Assembly: GCF_011075055.1 (NCBI RefSeq)
Contig: NC_058137.1
Location: 27,203,463-27,267,462, forward strand
Direction: 5' to 3'
Source: Mangifera indica
Lineage: Eukaryota; Streptophyta; Magnoliopsida; Sapindales; Anacardiaceae
Length of the DNA: 64,000 nucleotides
Shown here: in pieces, positions 11,558-24,016 of the stretch
Layout of the letters: each line of letters begins with the position of its first letter
Numbering within the stretch: the first letter of the stretch is position 1
Notes under the pieces: model-generated
The model's input: the letters and a program-made list of their open reading frames with translations, nothing else
Told to the model about the DNA's origin: nothing
The model's database searches: none
Made by a program: the position numbers and the translations under genes

Positions 11558-13661
11558 CTATGGATGATAAGGAACGGGAATCAAGCATAAATCATCTTTT
11601 CTTTTCATGCTGACACCAAATGACTCAGTCATGTCCAAATCTTTATTCTTCATTCCATCGGGAAGTTTCCAGTCAAAATGGTATAGCAACTTTGCCAGAG
11701 TAAGCTCAACGTTGGCCATGCCGAATGAAATTCCTGGGCATATCCTCCTTCCAGCACCAAATGGGATGAATTCGAAATGAGTCCCCCTATAGTCAATAGC
11801 ACTATCAATAAACCTCTCTGGTTTAAAGCTTTCAGGTTCAGTCCAAAATTTTGGATCCCTTCCGATAGCCCATGCATTAACAATCACTCTGGATTTGGCA
11901 GGTATGTTGAATCCATTGATCTCACAATTTTCTCCGCATTCCCTTGGAATTAACAGAGGGACGGGAGTATGTAATCTCATAGTCTCTTTTATTAATAGCT
12001 TCAAGAACTTCATGTCACTAATGCCTGTTTCTTCAACCTTCCCTTCTTCGTTTAACACTTCCCTTACCTCAACTTGTGCCTTTCTCATCAGTTTTGGATT
12101 TTTTATCATCTCACAAAATGCCCAATCAATTACAGTAGCAGATGTTTCACTTCCAGCACCAAAAATATCCTGTAAAGGAAGTTTAAATCATGCTTGTTAA
12201 TTACATGAAATGATACATAAATCTCTAGTTTAAATCATGCTTTATACACAGAATGCTTCATTTCATCTTGAAAAGTCTATGTATGTATAGACTATAGTTC
12301 ATCTTTGGAAAAATAATGGCAGAAAATCATTTGAACTCCATAATATATTACAATACTGTTATATCAATAAAATTAAATACACATAATTTTATTAAATATT
12401 TAGTAACGATGGTTTACTATTATTAAACTGACATGAATATTTTTTATATTTTAAAAAAAGATGAGAGAGCTCTCAAATAAGGTGGAGCCTTTATGTTTGT
12501 CAAGTTATATAGGTAGATAGATAGAGAGAGAGAATCAATTTGATTAGTAATGATAATATACGAATATTTAATTAGGTGTTATTTTATTTATAATTCAAAA
12601 TTATCTAATTATTTAGTGATATATTAATACAATCCAATTTAATACACATTTTAAGTGTATCTAGTTTAATTGATTTTTTAAACGTTTTATAGAATTTATG
12701 TTGACCAAATGTTAGAGAGATTAATTTATGCATTGAACTATGAGGATGTAATCGTAGAAGAAGTACTTACAAAAATTATAGCTTTAATGTTATTGGGACT
12801 TAAAGAAAATTGAGGATCACCGTTCTCATGAAGCTTTAGGAGAGCATCAACCAGACCTTTGTCTCCTTCACTCTTGTATGACATCTTATGTTCATTGACA
12901 ATGTTTTCAAGTATTCTCTCACCTTCTTGATGCAGCTTCTTAAGTTTTGACTTGATTCCACTGATAGATTGGAGCAGTTTGATGGAAGGAAACAAATCGG
13001 GGATATTAAAACCTGCTATCAGTTTTGTAGATTCTTTGACAACCGCTATGAATGATTCTTTATCTTTGCAAGTTTTTCCAAAAGCTGCCCTTGAAGTGAC
13101 ACCAAATGATGACGAGAAAATTGCTTCAGTGAGGTTAATTACTGTTCCTGCTTTCGAAGCAATCGAATTTACGAGATCAGAAACCTCTTCTTCTCTTAAA
13201 GATCGAAAAGATTGAACTTGTTTCGGGCTTAAAAGCTCCAAAGTACAAATTTTCTTTATCTTTCTCCAGTAATCACCATATGGTGAAAAGACTATACCGT
13301 TATTGTCGTAAGATATGATACTCACTGCTTCATTATAAGGCCTTGAGGCAAATATGGCGTCATGAGTTTTCATCACTTGTTCAGCGTACTCTGGCGAAGA
13401 AACAACAATAGTAGAAATTTCTCCCAGCTGTAGGTGCATAAGGGGTCCATATTTCTGTGCCAAATCTCTTAGTGCACGATGAGGCTGAGACCCCATAGCA
13501 ACAAGCTGGTGGAGATTTCCAATGAAAGGTAATTTCGACGGCCCAGGAGGGAAATTTCGACTCCCATCATTGATTTTATACCTTCTACAAATTTTCATCA
13601 CCATGAAGACGAAGAGAAGAAAGCTGAGAGAAATTGACAAAGAGGGGAATATGAACTCCAT
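11558..13661 (-). CDS. Cytochrome P450, CYP71 family (CYP-1, segment A)
   Basis: Two exons on the minus strand: 13661-12771 (297 codons) and 12169-11558 (203 codons plus stop), intron phase 0, total 500 aa, the usual CYP71 length and gene structure. Seen: an N-terminal hydrophobic anchor (residues about 1-24), proline-rich hinge PPGPSKLP, I-helix oxygen site AGSETS (302-307), ExxR as KETMR (E359, R362), PERF (414-417) and haem loop [10 protein letters not shown] with ligand Cys441. Family knowledge: an ER-bound NADPH-P450 reductase-dependent monooxygenase; CYP71D-like members often oxidise terpenes. It is the intact counterpart of the dead gene at 46279-48443. Substrate unknown; the adjacent TPS1 suggests a sesquiterpene. 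Confidence 0.93.
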
Positions 13662-14597
13662 TTGTTAAAGATGAAAGAGAATAGTGAGTACTAGGATTTT
13701 ACTATGTAATTGTTTCTGAAATAACACATATATATAATACATGCACTTTATAAATAAACTTGCAAGACGGATTTCTCAGGTTATGTTATTACAGTCCACA
13801 CCCTTTGTAGGCTTCAACACGCTAAACTAATGATAGGAATCTTGTAATTACATCTGATATCCCAAAGTAGAAGTGATTTGATTCAAGAGACTGCCACCTT
13901 GTGCCAGCAAATTTATAACAATGACATGACCGGACTAACAAACGTTGACTCCATTTGGGACCCTTTCATACTCAATTATTTCAAGGGTTACACTCAATTA
14001 TTTGAAAGGTGCATTATCTTATAATACATATTTTCTAGACTTTTTTTTCAGTAACATATGAAAGTTGAGGATTGAGGGGGAAAGTGACATGAGCTCCTAT
14101 CCTTTTGACACAGATGAAATAAGAATAGTGATAATTTCCTATTGTAAAAAGTGTATCGTCGGATCTAATATTTTTATAATTAGACAATAATTTGGTAAAA
14201 AAGATAGTTTAATCTAATTGATAATCAAACAGTTTGATGGTAGTCAGAATAATTAATTATTTAGAAATAATATTTAAAATAATTTTATATAATTTATCAA
14301 TAAATATAAAATTTAAATTATTTTTACATAAAAATAAATTTAGTTTAATGTTATAAATACTCAAAATTTATGGAAGAGGTCTTTCATTCAAGTTTTAATA
14401 ATGAATTTTTTTTAATACCACTATATGAAAAGATCAGTACACAAATGATTCATTATACTACTTGGCTAAATACTCATTCCGATTTAATAATTCAACAAAA
14501 TTATAGCTAGATAAGACTGATAATTAAGTCTAATAAGTCACTTATATTAAATATGGATTTTTTTTCCATGCAAATGATATAAACTTTTATTTTTCAT
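13662..14597 (-). other. 5' flank of CYP-1
   Basis: AT-rich upstream DNA with no gene seen. It matches 48444-49378 closely and ends at the target site (TTCAT, 14593-14597) of the next solo LTR. TATA-like runs lie about 70-100 bp before the CYP-1 ATG, but no single box stands out. Confidence 0.5.
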
Positions 14598-15940
14598 TGA
14601 TAAGACCATTAATTGTTATTATTTTGATTTATAATTCTCTTGTGTTATGTGGAAATTTGATTCAATCTAATGAAATTACTTATCTTTTTGCATTTAGGAA
14701 GCTTTGAGCAATTTTGGAATAAGTTGGGCCAAAAAGAGGAAAAACTGGAGCAGATATATTAAACTGGAAATTTCGTGATGCTGACTAGGCGTGGGCACGT
14801 GAAAGACGAGAGCAGAATTCGGAAAACAGATCTGAACGTCTAGATCAGCTGCAAGGGTCCACTAAATATCAAGATTTGCTTCCAAGAAAAGAGATAATTA
14901 CCAGCTGGGAAAAAAGATTAATAGAGATAGACAAGGAAGGATATTTTTGGTGGAAGGATTTACATTAAAGATCCATATCTTTTCCTTTCTTTTTGGGAGA
15001 TATGTATCATTTTGCTTGGTTGGATTAGGAGATTAAGATTGACTTTCAATTTCCAGATTTTTAGTAGAAAGACAATATATATACTCTTATTTTTATTTGA
15101 GAATTATCAACCATTGTAATTAGAGAATTAGAGAGCAAAATATGGTTTACAGTGGCTGAATAATTTATCTTGGTTGAAGGGATCTGAAACCATGGAACTA
15201 CAATGATTGTGAGATTTATTTTTGTTCTTTAATGCATCTTTTAATTATTTGAGTATTGGTTATCTTTCTGAATTATTTTTTATGATTGTGTTGGTTGATT
15301 TCTAAGATGCGCAATTAGTTTATCAATTAATATAATTTATTGCTAGTTTAGGTGCTGAATCCGTAATTGTTCAATCCATCTAATCGAAGTGGCAACTATG
15401 TTTATCGTTTGCTGCGTCAGAAACTTTAAATCCTAGGAAAATAATCAACTAGATTAAATGCAACGTCGTACGTTTGTGTTGTCTTGCTTCGTTGGTCTTT
15501 CTAATTCGTAATGCTATTGTTTAATTAAATTCGAGATCGTATCCGAATTATTAATCAATAAGGGTTAATTGGAATACATGTTTTTGGTTAACTAATCGTA
15601 AGGAAGGACAGGTAAATTTAATACCACAACGAATATTTGAATAATTGATTTGATATTTTGTTTCGATGATCAATCGTAGTTCCAATGGTGGATGTGACCG
15701 AAGACCAAGGTTTGTTAAATTGATTTATTCCTTTTAAATTATTTTACTGAATTTTTATTTATTGTTTTTCTTTATAATTTGCATTCACTTCAAAACCCCC
15801 TTTTTAATTTATTTGTTTTGATTTATTTGTGACGACATACTAATCAAAGCTCTTCGAGGGAACGATCCCTACTTTCCTTTACTACATTTTTGTTGCAGGA
15901 ATTTAGGATTTAATTTGGGTGTCAACGACAGCACGTACCA
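14598..15940. mobile_element. 1.34-kb solo LTR
   Basis: Starts TGATAAG and ends GTACCA (TG...CA), flanked by the 5-bp duplication TTCAT (14593-14597 and 15941-15945). Segment B has one TTCAT (49374-49378) and nothing inserted. No coding frame or second LTR is present, so it is a recombined single LTR. The last 100 bp resemble ends of Athila/Tat-like gypsy LTRs, which is a tentative assignment. Confidence 0.85.
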
Positions 15941-16667
15941 TTCATCTTTTCTTAATTTCAATGATTTGAACTTGAGATTTGTCAACAATGCCCATGATAA
16001 ATAATCACTTAATTTAGAAGTTTTGATAAATTACGGAAATTTATATTCAATGTTTTTTCATTATTCTTAGCTAAAATGATGGTTTGAATTGTTTATATGG
16101 CCTTATATAATGCTTTCTTGTTAAAAGATAAGGTAAGTCCTTCATTGGGACCAAGAATTAATTTCTTATAATTATTTTCCCAAAATATTCCCTTTTAATG
16201 TAATACCAAGGTTTTCAAAACCGGACCGGAATAAAAACCATTTTAAGTACCGGTTTCGGTCGGACCGGTTGAACCGTTTGAACCAGTTTTATGTAAAAAC
16301 CTAAAAAAATTATGTTTAATTAGTAATTACATATGTTTTATACAGTAAATTTTATATTGTGCGTACTTTTTAATGTTCACAATTAACAAAATATATGTAT
16401 TATTGAACATAAATATAATAAGTAATAACAATTAATTTTGCATCAAAACAAAACATATACATAAAACAAATCCAATTCTACAAACACATACACTATTAAT
16501 TATTGAACACTAAAACAAATCAGAAATCTAATATATGCATTAAATAAAATATAAAATCAACCAATCAACATAACCATTATGAAACAAATAATATTCAATT
16601 CAACATTTAACAAAACATATCAAAAATATAATTTGTTTAATATAAAGTTTAATAAATGAATAATTAC

Positions 16668-19317
16668 TCATTCTTCATTATCACTAATGATAAAAGATCC
16701 TGTCATCGCTTCTGTTGCACCCTCTATCAATTGTTCATCTTCTACACCATCTTCTTCAATAGTATTATCTACAAAATTTATAATTAAATATTTTATTTTC
16801 TTTCAGCCTAAAAAATCAATCATTTATATAAGTATGTAAATATTTATATAAGTACTAAAAAAATATTTTTACCTGAGAAATTATGTGACAAATCATAATT
16901 TGTTGAATCATTATTGATAGAAATAGATCCCTCTCCATAAAGCATTTGATCCAATTCATCTGCATTAAGTTTACCGAACTCCTCTTCCTCATCTACTATC
17001 CAGAAGTCTGTTTTATCGATACTTTCATAATCAATTGGATCAAAATTTGATTTCTTGTAACATAACCTAAATAGCCAAAATGATAAAAAGTAAAGATTAA
17101 AGAGCATTAAATAGGGTACATGTAAAGTTGGAAATAATCATTAAACATGATAAAATAGTGTAAATAAAAATATTTATAAATGTAATGAAACATAATTGAT
17201 AATTGTGTTACCTGTTTTGCAATCGTAAGTTATAATGAATAAAAACAAGATCATTTACACATTGATGCTCCAATCTATTTCTCTTCTTAGTATTTATGTG
17301 TTCAAAAACACTCCAATTACGCTCACAGCCTGAAGATGTTGAAGTTTGACTAAGAATTTTAATTGCAAACTTCTATAAATTGGGAGTACTATACCCATAT
17401 GTTCTCCACTATTCATCTAATACAAAATAATATGTAAATAATTACGTAATAGAATTTTATAAATTGAAAAAAGAATCGAAACATAAGAAACATATAAATT
17501 AAATTCATACCAGGTCGTGTGGTTTTGCATGTTTCAATAGCAAGCTGGCGTGAGAAACTCCCCTCACAATCACGAAACATTCTACTCTCTTCTACTAACT
17601 TCGTCTTACTAACATTAAACATACATGTTTTACTCTCAACAACATCCAGAAAACCCTGTAATACCTCTGGTTTTGTGCAAAAAGATTCACGATCATACTG
17701 AAATGCAGGATTCAAGTAATACGCAGCTGCATGAATACCTCGACGCAATGTCTTATCCCACCTCAACTTGATTATTTGAGTATAAGGCTTGTAGAATTTC
17801 TTTTTATTCTTAAACAACTTCTTTATCCCTAATCTAGCTCTATACATTCCATCATAGATATATCCCAATGAAGGTCTTTCATCTGAGTCTATAATACGAA
17901 GCAAACGCATCAATGGTCCCACAACTTTTACAATTATACCCATTTCATTCCAAAAATTATTATTCAGAATTATGATCACAACCTCTTTGCCTTGATTACT
18001 CTTTGCATATCTAGAATCAATAAAAAACCTGTCAGTGGCCATCGCTTGTAAGTCATGCTTATGCTAAAAAAGACTTTGCAATGCGATGAAAGTCGTAGCA
18101 AATCGGGTTGCACCAGGCCGTATAATTTCTCTCCATCCTTCTCTTTTCCTCAACCAAGCTATCAATAATGTATGATTATAAATGAACTTTGTCACAAGAG
18201 ATGCACATTTGGAAATTCTAATAATGTGATCCATTTCACCAATATCTTTCAAAATCAAATTGATACAATGTGCGGCACAAGGTGACCAAGTAATATTTTT
18301 ATATTTTTCAGACAATAATCCTCCAGCTGCTTTATAATTAGCTCCATTATCAGTCACAAAATGGACAATGCTTTTAGGCCCAACCCATAATACTATTTCC
18401 TCAAACAACCTAAATAATATGTCCACCCCCTTTACATCATCAGATGCATCTACTGATTTGATAAAACAAATCCCTTTTGGACAATATACTAAAAAATTTA
18501 TCAACGACCTACTAGAAATATCTGTCCAACCATCAGCCATAAGTGTACAACCAACTTCTTCCCAATTTTTTCTATAACTATCAATAAGTAATTGCACTTC
18601 CTTCTTTGAATCGTTTAACAAATTCACTCGTGCTTCATGATATGTCGGCTACTTATATCCAGGCCGAATTGCAGTAATAGCATCTAACATAGGTTGAAAA
18701 TAAATAGAATTTAATGCATTAAGGGGGATGCAAGCATCATATAAGAACCTCACAACAGCCATATCGACTCTCCATTTGGCTTCTTTTCCAGTCAAAACAC
18801 TCTTTATTGAAGGTTGAGCCTCACTAGTAGTCCTTGGAGCAAAAAAATCTCCAACGCCAATTGGTCTTTTTCTTTTTGAATCATTTGTCAGTCTAATTTG
18901 TTTTCCAGAAGACCCAATATCAGTATTACCTTCAGTCATGTTCACAGGAGGAGACAACCCTTCAAATTCTTCAACAGCAGTATCACCTTCAAATGGAGGT
19001 ATAGTAGCACCAAAATGAGTTGCATGCCTACGAAATTCTTGTCTTTCTTTATTTTTCGCTACAATCTCATCTAATGCATTAACCATTTGATATCTAACAT
19101 TATGAGGAACTTTAGTGCATGGACCAACATCCCATTTTTTTCCGGCCAAATGCTGCTTCATTCTATATATCCCACCTCCTCTAGTTGTCTTACCACAGTA
19201 TAAACACTTCAATATCTTCTTTCCATTCTCATCTATACTCTCAGAAACATGCGCCCAAGTAATATCACATTTCACTCGACATGGTGTTGAAGAAACTCCA
19301 GATCTAGATGAAGACAT
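16668..19317 (-). pseudogene. hAT transposase (BED zinc finger, DUF659, hAT dimerisation), with stops
   Basis: Minus strand, starting at the ATG at 19317. Seen: BED zinc finger (WAHV..., CLYCGK, MKQHLAG; 19270-19110), DUF659-type catalytic region (LMADGWTD, FVTDNGANYKAAG, CAAHCINLILKDI; 18600-18220), then WDKTLRRGIHAAAYYLNP (about 17750) and a hAT C-terminal dimerisation region (STSSGCERNWS, about 17330). An acidic tail in later exons ends near 16668. In-frame TAG codons occur at 18649-18651, 18064-18066, 17409-17411 and 17373-17375, most explained by C-to-T or G-to-A changes (Trp or Gln codons). It is therefore dead, although its domains are still easily read. Confidence 0.9.
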
Positions 19318-19372
19318 ACTTCCACTTTATTTATCTGTTGCATATAAAAATAACAATAAAATCAAAATACCA

Positions 19373-19515
<143 letters not shown>

Positions 19516-19559
19516 TTTAATATAAAATATATACTGAGCATTTAAAATAAAAACTTTTA

Positions 19560-19615
19560 TAAACCCTAAACTCTAAACTCTAAACCTTAAACCTTAAACC
19601 CTAAACCCTAAAGTA
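19560..19615. repeat. Interstitial telomere-like repeats (CCCTAAA variants)
   Basis: Consecutive 7-base units CCCTAAA, CTCTAAA and CCTTAAA, about seven in a row. A second block (ACCCTAAACCCTAAACCC) is at about 20045-20066. Both are inside the hAT element. Confidence 0.85.
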
Positions 19616-20816
19616 TAATTTTTAATTTTAAAATTTAATATCATCAATATTTGTTATGTGAAAGGCAAATACTCAAAAACTCATAATCACTTTTATTATT
19701 TAATTCAACTATAGAATTTCAACATACATAACTCCATACATTCATTCTAAATAATAATATTCGTAATTTGATCATAATACATATCTCTATACATTCGTAA
19801 TAATAAATTTTCAAATTCTTAGAAACTAACCACATTACGAATGAAATACATTCAATCCAGACATTCAATACAGATGCATAATAAAATTACAAATTTATAA
19901 TATAAAATTATAAATTAATAATAAATCAATTGATATTTTCTAATTAAGAATTTATATTTGTCCTAAATTGAACTATTATTTTACATAAACCAAGGATCGC
20001 TCCCTGGTTGCAATTCAATTTTTATAACTTTATATTGCTTCAGTACCCTAAACCCTAAACCCTAAAGTTTTCACAACATGCAGTATTATTTGAAACGTTC
20101 ATAACATGCAGTATTTTTTATATTATATCATGAAGTTGGTTGCTTATATCATGCCATTACTGCAATATCATGTTATGAACGTAACAAATTCACAACAACA
20201 ACAAACATGCAATATCACAACAACAACAAACATGCAATATCACAACAACAAGAAACATGCAATATCATGGCATGTTGTGAATTTATATTATAAAGTTTTC
20301 ACAAACCTTAAGCAATTGATCCACCAAAGAGTTTACAAGGCCTTACAAAACACCAACTTCCCGTCGTTGCCTGAGAAGTCGCCGGACGCCGGTCACAACA
20401 GCAATTGAAATCGCCCTCGTCAGCCAACGTTTGAGCCTGGAAAGTCGCCGTGAAACTGCTGCCTTGTAAGCCTGCAAACTGACACCCCTCGACGGCAGAG
20501 TCGTCGTCGGCAGCGTCGTCGTCGTCATCGTCGGCAAGGAACTGCAAATTGAGGACTGCGTCGCGTGCACTGCAAGGGAATAGAAAAAGAAGAAAAACAA
20601 TGTTTTATTTTGCATCTACAGCAGCCTTGAACCGGTTTCTACAGTGGACCGGGTTGGACCGCGGTTCAGGCGATAACTGGCGGTTCAACCGCGGTCCAAT
20701 CCGATTTCCTTTCAAAAACGGTTTTGCATTCAACCAAACCCGGCTACAGTGCCGGTTCACGGATCAACCGGTCCGACCGGCCGGTCCGGTCCGGTTTTTA
20801 AAACCATGTGTAATAC

Positions 20817-22879
20817 TATAATTTTAAATTATGTATAGAAAATACATCATCAATCACGTAAATAATTTTTCTTTTTTAATTGAACTCTGCTACTTCACGC
20901 CATAAACAATGTGCAAATTGGCGAGAAATTTGAGAAATTAATGAAATAAATATAGTTGATGGTCCGTAACTCCCTACTTCTTTCGTTACATCCTTTATGG
21001 TAGGATGTATGCATTGAATTTCATATATAAGTTCCTTGGTTGAATTATTCATACACATGCACCATTTCTTCTCCGAATTTGGATCATTTGGAAGCTCTTA
21101 CATTCAAGAACGATTTCTATTGTGAATTCAACATTTGCAATGGTGGACGGTTAGCTTTTACATTCCGCAAATTTTTATTTTAAATTATATTGTGTGTAAT
21201 TTTGTTTTTGTACATGGTTATAAAGACTTAAGCTATGTTTAATAAGAAAACATTGGGAATCTATGAATTTAGAAATAAATAGAGGCAGGGCTTTTGAATG
21301 TATATATGCTAATTGCTATTGTATTACTTGAATGTTCTTGATACAAAGATTATTATTCTATGTTTACTTATTAAAACAATATGTTTTAATCATAGCGATT
21401 TAAATTAGTTTTATTCTCAAAAATAAAAATTTTATACTAACAAAAAATAAATAAATAAAAATATGTTTAAACGAACTTGGTTGGGTTTTTGGGTCCTTAG
21501 CTATATTAAAAAAAAAAAACTCAAATTTATTTTATATAAAAGGCCCAACCCATTATATTAATGAATTAGGGTAAAATAAGGTTCAACATAATAAAACAAC
21601 ACATAAATAATACACAAAAATTAAAATAAAAAAGAGAGAAGAGGAGACAAAAACATTTTCTTGATTTTTTTAGTGAGCATCCGTGAAATACTTTTATTTT
21701 CTCTCAATCTCATTGTTGCATCACTTTGATTTTTTGATTTCTAGTTGAAAACTCATTGTTCTCTATTTTGAATGGTGAAGATTATATTTTGTTTCTCAAG
21801 TAATTGTTATCTATGTTAAAACGTGACCGATTATATATTATAGTTCAGTTTAAATAACTTTTAAAAAACGTCTTTTTATCTTTCATCTATTGTTGGATTG
21901 CTCTCAGATTTTGATAGTATCTTGTCACATTTGGATGGTAGAAATTTGTTTTTAATACTCGTAACGTAAGATATAGGCTTACAAGTTTGTTGTAATATTA
22001 TCTAATTTTCTGCAGTTATGTTATTTCTTTATTTTGTTGCTTTGAAGGGTTGTGTACTTATTCGTAAACTGAAACATTATATTATTATTTTAGATATAGT
22101 AGATTGATTTATTTGGGTGATGTCATGTGGTTTTACTCTCCATATCAAAGAGGTTTTTACATCATATTATAGTTTTCTTTTTTGTTATATTTGTTTTTTA
22201 TTGTTTAATGTAATAAAATCATATTTTGATTAATTATTTGTTGACATATAATTTAATCAAGAAAGAGAAATTTTGATTTTGGTCTTGTTAGTTTGATTGT
22301 TTTGTTCCCAACAAACACTTCGTTTAACTTCCTCTAGAGAATACTATTCTGAAAATTGAGTTGATGATGAGAGTTAGGATCACTAAACCATTACTTAAGG
22401 TGAGATATTGTATAACATAATTCAACTTGAACAATGTTTAATCTCTTTTCTCATTATTTTTCAAAACGAAAATTATTTTCTATCAATAAGTTCAATTAAA
22501 GTAAACATGTTTGAAATAACATTATGCTATTTTTGTCCTTAATTGAAATTTGGGGATTAATTTATTAGAGGATAAGCTTATTTGTGGTAATTACAAAACA
22601 ATAATTTTATTATCAATATTCAACAATTACAATTCTATTAACAAAGCTCACGTTATCATATACACTTTTTTTTTCTCACTCTTGGAGATGTAGTTCTCCA
22701 ATTAACACTCACCAACACTCTACAGTCACTTTCATAAGAGCGACTTTGGTCATTATTTACAGTTGCTTATATTGGTTACTTAGCCAACTTTGAATATTCT
22801 TCCAGCTTCTTGGAATGGTAATACGAGACTGGACATCTTGTAGCAGAAATTCCTGGATACATGTAGAGCAAGTAGATTC
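20817..22879. other. Intergenic region, CYP-unit flank
   Basis: No gene seen. The 20880-21420 part (starting GAACTCTGCTACTTCACGCC) recurs at 28340-28560 and 29090-29940, so it is part of an old repeated CYP gene unit. The 22670-22900 part resembles 31140-31400 beside CYP-3. It matches 49640-51740 in segment B. Confidence 0.6.
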
Positions 22880-23290
22880 TAGAGAATGTAGTTTATTTGT
22901 ACATGTTTTAAAGATCGAATTGATGATATTAGACATCTCTTCTTCTCTTAAACATCGGCATCATTGGACTCATTTTGTGCTCAAAAGCTTCAATGTACAA
23001 ATTTTCCTTAGTTTCCACCAGTAATCCCCATAGGGTGAAAACTACAAAATCACTAGAGAATATATATACTTGCTCCTAAATTATAAGGCCTTGATGCAAA
23101 TGTAACATCATGGATTTTCATCGCTTGTTCAGCATACTCTGGAGAAGAAACAATATTGGAATTTTCTCCAAGATGAAGGTGCATAAATGGCCCATATCTT
23201 TGCCAAGTCTCTTAGAAACCGGTTGGATTTTATTTTGATTCCAGTCCCCAATATATTTATAGAATACCGGGACTCCTTCACCGTGCATCT
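22880..23290 (-). pseudogene. CYP71 relic, exon-1 fragment, minus strand
   Basis: The minus strand reads pieces of CYP71 exon 1 in broken frames: [16 protein letters not shown] and SPEYAEQ-like segments near 23130-23210, then a GDYWWKLRKIC-like piece near 23000. Exon 2 with the haem loop is absent. Flanking DNA downstream matches the CYP-3 flank, so this is the stump of a fifth gene unit. The segment B version (51740-52123) preserves a longer open stretch. Confidence 0.75.
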
Positions 23291-23499
23291 CTTATCTTAG
23301 CTGCTCCCATTCCTATAGGCACCGTATTGAAAATTTTACATTATGTAGTTGTTTCGTCTTTCTGTGTTTGGTTTTTACTAGGATAAATAGAAATATATAT
23401 TTTATATATATACACACTTTACGAAGAGAACAATTCTGTCGGTATGGCGCAAAGATTAAAGATCTATCCACACGTGGATAACAGTAAATCTGACAATTT

Positions 23500-23740
23500 T
23501 TGTGACAAAGAAATATGGACCCTATATATGTATGCATCTCCAGCTTGGAGAAATTTCTACTATTCAAGATAAATGGACTTTACTTCCAGCAAATTTTATT
23601 GCTTCAAATGCTGGATCAGTGATTAACTTCATAGACACAATTTCCTCATCTACATATGGTGTCATAGTGCAGCTTCCTGAGAGAAATGAAAAGATCAAGA
23701 ACGATTCAAAACGGTTATCAGAGTAATTACACCGTCGGCA
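23500..23740 (+). pseudogene. CYP71 relic, exon-1 fragment, plus strand (inverted)
   Basis: The plus strand reads [19 protein letters not shown], then a shortened stretch with ASNAGSVINF and SSTYGV, all equivalents of CYP71 exon 1. The segment between them is largely deleted. It is oriented opposite to every intact CYP in the window, so an inversion or inverted duplication occurred before the A/B duplication. Matches 52340-52640. Confidence 0.75.
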
Positions 23741-24016
23741 GAAGGTTTTAACACAGCAATTCGAGAACAATTTAAATCGGCTGCCAAGCAGATTATGCAT
23801 TTGTAAGAGATGAAACTATAATCTTTAAGATTTTAAAGACAAAGAAGTTAAGACTTACATTGCCATTGAAGAAGTACAGAAACACATACTATATAACTTT
23901 TATAGAAATCTTTCTGAGAAGCTTCTCTTTGAAGAAACTTGTCAGAACGACGAGTGACCAGCTGCAAAACTAGCAATCAAAGTGCATTTCTTATTTGCAT
24001 ATACTTCCATCGGAGG

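Noticed and set aside
20308..20615. Asp-rich and Phe-rich frames near the hAT right end
   Set aside because: They lie in the noncoding 5' part of the hAT element over GTC/GTCGTC repeats; no homology or start context supports a gene.
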